Positions 55,201-64,000 of a DNA stretch of 64,000 nucleotides are shown here, in pieces. The notes beneath the pieces are model-generated. The model worked only from the letters and a program-made list of their open reading frames with translations, ran no database searches and was not told the DNA's origin. Source of the DNA: Lucifuga dentata (taxonomy: Eukaryota; Chordata; Actinopteri; Ophidiiformes; Bythitidae); NCBI GenBank assembly GCA_014773175.1, contig VXCM01000476.1, positions 340,580-404,579 on the forward strand. Direction: 5' to 3'. A program made the position numbers and the translations under genes. Every line of letters begins with the position of its first letter. Within the stretch, counting starts at the first letter, position 1.

Positions 55201-57988
55201 GAGATTTTCTAATGATCGAGAACAAGTGTTTTTTTAATCAAGACATGAATCAAAAAGCAGAGCGAATTTGTTTTAACAAGAGAGGAATGACGATGCCAAT
55301 TAAAAGATAAGAGACAGAAAGAGGGAAGGAAGAAATGAGGAAAGTAAAAACAATAAAGAAATAATGAGTGCATACATTCACCAAGGCACGAGTCCTCTGA
55401 TTTTGCTTTATTGCCAACATAACTCCAGACTTTTACAACCATTACCTTGAAATCAGCTACCACATTGGTGATAGTTGCACATTTCTTGCCTTATTTCTTA
55501 CTGTACAGTGATGCCATAAATGTGACCCCTGTCTGAGCAATAATCCACCCCAATCTGACTCAATATTTGGATCCAGAATAAATTGCACCTGTCAATGTAA
55601 AAAAAGAAAAAAAAAGAAAAAGAAAAAATGTGAAAAAATTCCTGTATCTGGATTTGCATCAAAATCCAATCAACTCATGTTTGACCGAAGTCCCACCTAT
55701 CTACAACATTTCACCAAAATCCATCTATTACAAAAGAAAGAGAGAAACGAATGAACAAACAAACAAAGGAAATACATTCTGCACAAAAAGAGACACAGCA
55801 TTGCTCAAAACCTGTTAGCAGCCCTCAAATGAAGACCGCCTCGAGTGTGAGTCTGAGCTCCCAGTGCATGCTGAGCCATCTAAACTCATACTTATGCGTG
55901 TGAATCTCTGTCCTGGGAGCACTGTAGCGATGACACATGAATCTCAAAAGCTGCATCCAATCTATCATCTTAATTACTTCCATTTCTCTATCACCGTCTA
56001 TTTTTTAACGCTGCAAATTAATTTATACCCCAGACAAATTGCTTGTCCTTGACTTCCTTATCCCTTGTGAGGCAACCTACAGTGCACATGGCACTGTGTC
56101 AGTGTACAGGCCAACCAAAACTAATCTGTCACTCAATCCATTCACCCCACTTTGTACACTGAATTAGTGGGGGAAAACAAAGTGCCTCACATGCATGGAT
56201 GAGAAAATAAATAATAACATATAAGGAAAAGCGGCGTTTAGATTGGAGACATCAATCTAACTGTGAAGAGTTCATGTAACCGTGGCGGTATAGTGCTGTG
56301 TGTGTGGTTTATTCGATGAAAGCCCTGTGCTGTGTGTGGCTGGCTGGTAAAGGTTGTGTGTGTTTGTGTGTGTTTGACATTAACCCAATGATTGTGTTGA
56401 CACCCCTTGGCCCTGAGACTTAGCCCTTAAGCTACGTGTCTCCTGGGTTCAATAGCTGCCACAGGTTCGATAGGGAATTTCAGCCGTGAAAGTCACTACA
56501 GCCCAGTGACACCACTAAGTGCTTTGTGTGTTCAGCTGTGCTGTGGCATCGCCGTTCAAATCTTCACTTCAATAACATGAGCCAGTGTGGGAGAAACACA
56601 CAGCAGAAAGGTCACAACCAATTTGTTACAAGCCTTGTTTTATTGTCTTTATTTAAAATGCATTGCAGATGAATACTACAAAATGAAGACCTGGAAGAAT
56701 TCTATATCATTTCCCCCCACACAAGGTAGTTTTCATAAACAAATACATGAAAAGACATAGTGGATGTGGAAGAATAAATTCACCTTCATACAAAAACACA
56801 GTAACCACACCACTAATATAATAAAGCACACTTTCGAATTCATAATGCACCACAAAACAGCAGAGGTATAATGAAAAGTGCAAATTGCGTGAATTCACAA
56901 GGAGGGCTGAGAACATGGTACTTATTTTCCAATTGACTGCTACACATTTTTCAAATGACAGAATGTGTTTTAAATGGGTTTTCGAAGTCCTGGGGTTGCT
57001 GTATATAGCTCACTCAGCACACAGGCGACCTTGTAATTCAACAGAGAAAATGTAAAACTACTCCAACTGGATTTCAGCATTGTTGTGTAAATGAATTTCA
57101 CATCTGCAGAGAGTTAAAAAATGTGGCCTTGTGGCAGTGTTTTGTTTATGGAGAAGTGGAGGAGAGAAGCAGATCAGCGTGAATGTGATGTTCACAAGGC
57201 TGCTGTAGACAAAAGGAGGAGATCAGGAGCTTTGCACCTGAGTGCAGAAAGTACATACAAGCTCCCATTAATCAGTCTATTGTGTGTGTATGTGTGTGCG
57301 CATGTGGCTCTTTGTGTTGTGTAGTCTTTGTCCAGTACCCCTGAAAATAAATGAATGTGACTGTGTGAATCTTGATCTCTATCTTCTTGCGTATGTGTGT
57401 ATTTCTGTGTTGATAGAGTTGATGGTAAACAGGAAAAAAACAGGTTCTTCTGTTGTTCAGATGGTAGTACTGTATATAGAACAGTGGTTCACAAACTGTG
57501 GTCCATGTACCATCAGGAGTACTTGAAGCACTCCCCTGGTGGACCACATTAGTCTGGAAATTTCTGCAGAGAATCAAACCAATAATCAAAGCAATTTAAA
57601 TCTATGGAAAACCTGTTTAAATATTCTCTTTTAATTAAAAAGACCATACCACCCATTTTGCATGTTTGAGCCTAATATATTCAGTTTTCATACACGTAAG
57701 GTTACTGACAATCATTTCCCAAAGGATAAAACCATATTTTAGCTTTCCTGATATTTTGCAAAATCTCTTAATCTTTCGAAATCAAGCAATACACCCACCT
57801 TAAAAATCAAGGTTTCACCTGGCTAATCATTACGCAGCCTTATGAAGTCACAGTCATTTATATTTTTCAATAAACACAGGTCTTTTTTTGGGACTATATT
57901 CCCTGGTGGAGACATACATTCACTCCGCGCTTTTTATTTTGCTTAAACGCTAAAATTACAAAACTTTGAAAAAACCTGAATATATGTC

Positions 57989-58183
57989 GAAAGTCTAAAT
58001 TGCCCATAGATGTGAATGAGTTTGTCTGTCTCTATGTGTCAGCAATAGACTGGCAATCTGTCCAGGTGTACCCCGCCTCTCGCCCAATGGCTAGAGCCTA
58101 TCCCAATGCTGGGATAGGCTCTAGCCCCCCCCCGTGACCCTTAACAGGACAAAAGGGTATAGAAAATGGATGGATGGATGGAT
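57989..58183 (+). mobile_element. (GGAT)n-tailed retroposon inside the TTAA element
   Basis: A 195-bp insert starting GAAAGTCTAAATTGCCCATA and ending in AAAATGGATGGATGGATGG. It is flanked by 11-bp direct repeats with one mismatch: GAATATATGTC at 57978-57988 and GAATATACGTC at 58184-58194. The matching site in the copy at 22027-22622 is uninterrupted (reverse complement of 22255-22290), which proves the insertion. A short tandem tail and target duplication indicate LINE-mobilised retroposition; the exact family is not assigned. Confidence 0.85.
58089..58126. repeat. Perfect 17-bp hairpin inside the retroposon
   Basis: 58089-58105 and 58110-58126 are exact reverse complements around ATGC. The right arm TGGGATAGGCTCTAGCC belongs to the retroposon; the left arm looks like an inverted copy of it. 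Confidence 0.85.
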
Positions 58184-59928
58184 GAATATACGTCTTGTTT
58201 GTGATGATGGATTACCTATCCCAAGAACATTTCAAATATCAACAAGTTGATTTTAATAGAATGAACTGAAACCAATGGCAGTCTGGAAGGAAAATTTTTT
58301 TTTAATTCACTGTTCCAGTAGTATGCTTTGGGAAATGATTGTCAGTAACCTTACATGTATATGAGAATTGAATATATTAGGTTCAAATATACAAAATGGG
58401 TGGTACGGTCCTTTATGAATTACTTTTTGCACACTTGTACCCAGTGCACACTATACACCTTTCTTTGTAGGCATCTTTTCACACTTGTACAGTAAATGTC
58501 TCAGTATCAGTGCAGCACACAAAGACACGTGAGGTTTATCCCTGATTTTTCTTCGAGTTCATGACTTTTTGGTGAGGTGGCACTTTTCTTTTGGATTGCT
58601 CAGACGTGGTACTTGGTTGAACAAGTTTGAGAACCACTGATACAGAACACAGAGTGAAAGAGTTCTTGGATTTGTTAGAATAAAGGACTTTAATACTGCT
58701 AATCGGAGAACCCCTCAAATGCAAAGATTACCTTTAGAGTTACCTGTTCAAATTGTTCAACTTCTTCAAAAGCAACAGCACCTCAGGTCAAACACACGGG
58801 TACAAGGATTTAAAGAGAGCAGACAAGCAGAAATACAGTAATCTGTTGTTGGGCTGCTTTTATGAACCAATCAATCATAAGTAAAAAGAGGTTAGTGTCA
58901 TCCCAAAACCAACCTGTCATTCTGATGGTAAAAGTAAGCACAGTGGCCGGGTTTGTGTGTGTGTGTGTGTGTGTGTGTCTCAGAGTTAAGCCAGTGGCAC
59001 ACGTGTGAAAATCAATTTTCGCAGGTTCCTTATGGAAAATAATAACCAGATATTAGCTTTTGGTCCAGCAGTGTGCACAGAACAAATAAGTGATCTGATC
59101 ATTCTTTAGAAGCCACCTGTGCATGGCAAATAATAATAATAACAATTTAAAATCATGTGCTAAGTTGTTTTCCTCTGGATAAGGCTCAGCTTTTCGCCTC
59201 TGGTTCGTTACTGTTGTTGCACATCTGTGCAAAAAAGTTGCTTTTTTTTTGCTGCAACCAGTGTCTTCATAAGTCTCAGTTATGGCGCCTCTTTAAATGT
59301 CAAGTACCCGCAGTGAAATGCAGGATAATATAAATAACTTCACAGAGCAAAGTTGTATCAAGCATGTGCAAATTTTTGTTTTTATTGACATTAAGTTAGA
59401 ATTTGCTGTAAAGTATCTCTTATAAACTGTACAGTTTGCTGATAGCAGCATCAACTGCCAAGAGCCCTCATGGAAAATATAACTGTGGTCAGAGCTTTTT
59501 CTACACAAAATGGAATAAAAGAAGGTTGTAGCCTCTATAGTGCCATAAACTACAAACCTTAAAAAAAAAAAAAAAAAANGGTGGAAGATGCAGTCAGGTT
59601 GGGGGGGTGGGGGTGCAATATAATGAATCCCTACAGGAGGCAAGGGGCCCCACTGGGCTGCTGTAATGAAGCTCTGCCCTGCTGTCGCTCCCTGAGCCAC
59701 TGGTATTAAGGGAAAATAGAAACCATTACCTTCAGCCTTCACCGCACCAGCCTACCAAGAGGAAGACTTGGATTAGACGAAGAATGTGTGTGTGCGTGTG
59801 TGTATAGGAATGAGAATGGAAATGGGCTCCAGGTGGAGGTGGGGAAAGCACAGGAGGGGATCCAGACCAGACAGAATTCCTACATAAGCATTAACATAGC
59901 ATTGACTGGCTACAATCCAATGTGTAGC

Positions 59929-59930
<2 letters not shown>

Positions 59931-59975
<45 letters not shown>

Positions 59976-60215
59976 TGTGTGCACATGTAATATAAAGCCA
60001 GATATGTGTAAGAAGAGAACAATGTAGCCTACATTGATTTTTGTAGTTTTAACAAGAACTTTAGCCTAGACACACTTTAGCTCAGGCAAACACACCCGCA
60101 CTTAGACAAACAAACACAGATGGCAGGGAGAACAAGGGCATAAAGAAAATTGGATGTTCAGTCTCAGTCACATTCTAGTTTGCAAAGCCACCCGGGGATC
60201 TTAATGGCTTTGTTT

Positions 60216-60251
<36 letters not shown>

Positions 60252-60492
60252 ATGTGTGCACATGTAATATAAAGCCAGATATGTGTAAGAAGAGAACAAT
60301 GTAGCCTACATTGATTTTTGTAGTTTTAACAAGAACTTTAGCCTAGACACACTTTAGCTCAGGCAAACACACCCGCACTTAGACAAACAAACACAGATGG
60401 CAGGGAGAACAAGGGCATAAAGAAAATTGGATGTTCAGTCTCAGTCACATTCTAGTTTGCAAAGCCACCCGGGGATCTTAATGGCTTTGTTT

Positions 60493-60527
<35 letters not shown>
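59931..60527 (+). repeat. 277-bp direct tandem duplication between (GT)n tracts
   Basis: The segment beginning GCACATGTAATATAAAGCCA at 59981 recurs at 60258 and looks identical through CTTTGTTTGATTGTGTGTG. Three (GT)n tracts (59931-59980, about 60219-60250, about 60497-60526) flank and separate the two copies, so the unit is repeat plus unique spacer. Confidence 0.9.
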
Positions 60528-60528
<1 letters not shown>

Positions 60529-61139
60529 ATGCGTGCGCATCAACAATCAGCCTTGGTTGGACGCATCTTATTAGGAGTTAGAAGTAAAGTGTCTTTGTTT
60601 TTCGTGGATTTCCAACAGGGTAAACAAACGATGCTCCTTGGATTGTGTGTGTGTGTGTGTGTGTGCACGCGCGCTCCCACTCATTCCATTGCAATCCATT
60701 TTGTCATATTTCTCAGTTGCATCTGGAAGCCTTTATTCAGAAGTGTTGAAATTCATTGTGCCACAAGGGAGCGAGAACAAAGTCGAGGCTTTTGTCTTAA
60801 TTCAGTACAAATGACATTTTGTGTGTAAAGGCGACATGTCACTTTAAGAGGTCAGGTTCTCCACCGTTGGCTGGTCTCTCAAATTGGAGCGCCACTGGCT
60901 TGAGATCATTTGATCAGCAAATCTCTGGGATCAAGTTCATTACAAGAGATGGAGTAGCAGAGCAGCCTCCCACAGATGAACTCTCTAGATAAGATAGTCC
61001 TTCCTTCTTTTCTTTTCTTTTTTTTTAAATCATCTTCACTTTTCTCCTCGTTCCTATTTTCTGTTGTTGAGACACTCCAATATTCCATCTCCCCTCCTTT
61101 CCTCTCTGTGTTCACCATACAGAAATGTAATACAGAAAC

Positions 61140-61600
61140 ATGCTGCAACATGTATGTATGCTCCTATACCAGAGAGCTGTAGACATATATTACATTTATG
61201 GTCATATATAAAACTAACATATATAGCCCATCTGATTTATGATAATATACTGTATTTGAAGCCCATATTCTGTATGTTAAGCATACAAGTATACAGTAAC
61301 TTCAAGCATTGCATCATACATATATTGGTCATTAAATATATGTAGATATGTGTTAACCCATATATGTTAAACATATGCAGTATGTTTAATATCTCTTTTA
61401 CATATGCACAAAATCTGTGTATAGATGTATAGATGGCTAACATATATGCTAAATACAATACACATACAATAGATACCAGATTTTATGTTTTGCATATGTG
61501 CATTCCTGTTATCATATATGACAATTTTGAATAAAGAAATGTATTATATTTCTCATTTTTAACATATACTGTATGTCATTCCTACATATGAAAATATACT
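61140..61600. repeat. AT-rich region of degenerate CATATGT-type words
   Basis: About 450 bp dominated by scattered ATATGT, ACATAT and CATATG words with no strict period. It may be a decayed satellite or a simple-sequence region. Confidence 0.5.
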
Positions 61601-63889
61601 GCATGATGATATGCTTCTTTCAAGTGAGCAATGCCTTATTTGGTTCTACTTTGCACACTGTTTTCCATCCCCCACCACATTTACGTACTGTAGCTGTAGT
61701 TTGGAATAAATATATACTTTATAAATGTATTTATATTTAGTTGATAGTATAATATATAACATACGCATATTGTTATATATTATTTATCTTTACAGCTGCT
61801 ATATAATCTATGTTTTTTTTTTTTCACTTTTGAGACATATGCTAACAGCTACATAGTTAGCATACATTAGCAACGATTCACCATGAACATGTGGATGATT
61901 TTGGTGTCTCATTGACCGGTGAGCCAATCTCCCACTCACTCAGTGTGTTCCTTTAAACTCTGATTAAGTATGAAGAGAACAACATGCATCTTTAATGAGC
62001 TTCTCCCCTCCTCGCACTATGACACGCAGGTGCATACACACGCACACACACGCACAATCTTATCCTAATGACATGTTTTTAAGGGCTGCCTGTGCTAATG
62101 GAGCGACACGGGAGTTCAGCAGTTCCCTCCAGCCTCCGCCTACTTTTCTCATTAGACTTCTGAAGTTTCTTGCACAAAGTGAGGGCACCCATCCATCCAT
62201 CTTTCATTACACTCTCCTTTATTCTAAGGAGCCAATCAGAACTCTACCGTCGTCCTTTCCATACTGATAAATGGCTTCCTTCTCTCCCTCAATTGATCAA
62301 ATACTTTCAGTTCTCTGAATGAAGGCTTAGGTAACAAGGATGACCAGAGAGGTAATCAAGACCACTGAGAGATGAGGGAAAAGAGTGCTAATGTGATGGA
62401 AGCATTTCCTTGGTTACGGCACCCTTCATGAAAGCAGGCGGCTCAGCTGCTCTGGCCTGTTGTGGCTACACGACATTTAGCCTTTCTTGGTAGCGAGGGT
62501 CTGTTGACTCTCCTTAATTTAATGCTTCATTCTCTCTCTCTCTCTCTCTCTCACACACCCACCCACATACAAATGCAGGGCAGTGGTGGTCAGGGTCAAA
62601 GGGTGACCTCCGTTCATTCAGGCGTGGCTCTGGGGCTTAATCACACATACTTATTGTTTTGCTCTCTATCACGCCGGCACTGACAGCCTGAGAGATGTGA
62701 AAGTAAAATATCCAGAAATGGTGAGACTCAGGCAGTGCTGACTCAGTAGACGAGAGGTCATTACATATTAATTTTAAAATGACTTCTCTTTTCTTTTAAA
62801 TTTAGAATCTCGCACGGATATTCAAAGCCTTAGCAAGCCAGATTCAATCAAATTAAATTAACTACATTTGAATATAAAAGTTAGATAGAAAGATGACGGC
62901 TAAATTAAACTATTCTACATAATAGATCATAACATCTCAAAGAGTTGCGTAAATACTAATTTTACCACACCTTTACCTCACATAGTAGATGTTTTATACT
63001 GAATTATTATAAAAATTGAAAACCCTATTACACATTCACAATCCTCATCTACAGTTTTGCTGACAGCTTCCTCATGTTTGTCAGGTATTTTAGAGAATTT
63101 AATAGCATTATAAATCATACATGGCACTGTATGTCAACACACCAACAACTGTGTTTACATTCAATCTAATTGCAAACAGCAGTTCTATGATTGGTTGCAC
63201 CCCTCAGATTTTCCCTGCATGATTTCAAAACGCAATTTGAACACCTCCCCACCAACACACACAGACATATTGATTTTCCATCAATTACAGCAATCACAAC
63301 TGCCTGGTAGGTGGAGTGGAGTCACAGTGGGAGGATGAGAGAGCAGAGTGGGTAACAGAGACAACAGGTTCTCTGTGCTTAATGCAGGGCTAAATTTCCT
63401 GCTGGACTGAGAGAGGATTAAATTCGCTTAGGGTTAGTCGTGATTACTGTGTTGGTGAACCACTCTGGCATCAGTTGATCTCCTGGATCCTGTGTGCGAT
63501 TGTGTTTGTGTGTGTGTGTACATGTGGGTCAACCTGTTTTAGGTTGCTGCGAATCCACCAAATAAGTAAGCTGAGCAGATTTAAAGCCTGTTTTAAAAGT
63601 GTTTCCACCATTCTTGTGTATAAATAACTGGACAACACACACACCCCGCACACATGCTACAAGGCACAAATGTTTTTGATGTGGAAAAGGATGCAATTTT
63701 GTGCTCCACACCTCCTCTTGTTAAGGGTGCCCCCCCCAGCCCTGCATGATTTATCAGGAGCAGAACTGATCATCATCACCCTGGGATGTGAGGTCAGACT
63801 GGTGCAGTGGGTGGGTAGGTGAGTGGGTGTGAGGCTATGAGGAGGTCCCTGGGTGTAATAGCAAGGATCAAGCAAACAACCTGCCTGTA

Positions 63890-64000
63890 GAATAACACCT
63901 TTACCCATACCATACCGGATTTTATCCATACCGAATCGGTCGAGGCCCGGGTTAACAACGACCGCCATCGGTACTGTTGACCTACAGGGTGCTGGTGGAA
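63890..64000. repeat. Possible edge of an interspersed repeat at window end
   Basis: The last 110 bases change composition (GC-rich, CCCGGGTTAACAACGACCGC) relative to the preceding sequence and resemble a repeat I have seen in other fish sequences. The element would continue beyond the window; class unknown. Confidence 0.3.

Larger units (their letters stand above)
57635..58416. mobile_element. TTAA-type DNA element, copy 2, interrupted
   Basis: Opposite in orientation to, but colinear with, the copy at 22027-22622: the left end has AGACCATACC and TTGCATGTTTGAGCCTAATA, and the right end GGTACGGTCCTTTAT. It is inserted next to TTAA at 57635-57638 inside the hAT element. It is split by the retroposon at 57989-58183. 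Confidence 0.82.
57482..58639. mobile_element. hAT-type element serving as host for two nested insertions
   Basis: The left end CAGTGGTTCACAAACTGTGG is mirrored by the right end CAAGTTTGAGAACCACTG. Flanking 8-mers ATATAGAA (57474-57481) and ATACAGAA (58640-58647) match at 7 of 8, as expected for an old hAT target-site duplication. Most of the interior is a TTAA-type element (57635-58416); without it the hAT element is a short MITE of under 400 bp. Confidence 0.83.
46337..64000 (-). other. Presumed intron/upstream DNA of the LHFPL-like gene
   Basis: 17.7 kb without a recognisable LHFPL first exon (which would carry roughly 130 residues with a first membrane span and a W/C-containing loop) or any other gene on either strand. 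Very long introns are common in this family. Contents: solo LTR, Tc1 remnant, nested hAT/TTAA/retroposon block, many GT/CA and CT microsatellites and an AT-rich ATATGT region at 61140-61600. Confidence 0.55.

Noticed and set aside
56440..56480. GGTTCGATAGG resembling a tRNA B box
   Set aside because: The surrounding sequence does not fold as a tRNA and no good A box was found upstream.
59293..59742. 149-codon minus-strand ORF
   Set aside because: It crosses a poly(A)/N joint, has no recognisable domain and mixes low-complexity runs.

Overview
The window is vertebrate nuclear DNA, almost certainly from a ray-finned (teleost) fish. The coding exons are unmistakably vertebrate (clathrin heavy chain, PTRH2, SPATA22, an LHFPL-family protein). 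Introns are GT-AG, apart from one in-frame GC-AG intron. The spaces between exons carry a fish-type repeat load: long CA/GT and CT microsatellites, Tc1, hAT and TTAA-target DNA transposons, 5'-truncated LINEs with short tandem tails, a Gypsy-like solo LTR, and a retroposon ending in (GGAT)n. No operon, CRISPR array or prokaryotic feature is present.

Layout. 1-402 (+) is the 3' part of ptrh2 (peptidyl-tRNA hydrolase 2). 2649-34917 (-) is a complete clathrin heavy chain gene. I placed all 31 coding exons; every junction is GT-AG, every phase closes, and they sum to 5,058 nt (1,685 residues plus stop). The gene includes a 21-nt microexon. ptrh2 and cltc are convergent, as in human. 34918-40435 is the cltc promoter followed by intergenic DNA with a LINE fragment and a short unexplained ORF. 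40436-43385 (+) is a complete seven-exon spata22 (381 residues), a meiotic recombination factor. 46110-46336 (-) is the last coding exon of an LHFPL-family tetraspan gene; I found no other exon of it. The remaining 17.7 kb is therefore probably its intron or flanking DNA, and is filled with transposon remnants and microsatellites.

The genes do not form one pathway: translation quality control/mitochondria (ptrh2), vesicle coats (cltc), meiosis (spata22) and a membrane tetraspan protein. I see no convincing undescribed multi-gene system. The best second-look items are the cltc microexon, three-level nested transposons at 57482-58639, adjacent perfect palindromes at 51398-51462, a possible divergent transcript beside the cltc promoter, and assembly artefacts: three perfect direct duplications joined by a single N, one of which falsely duplicates part of a cltc exon.
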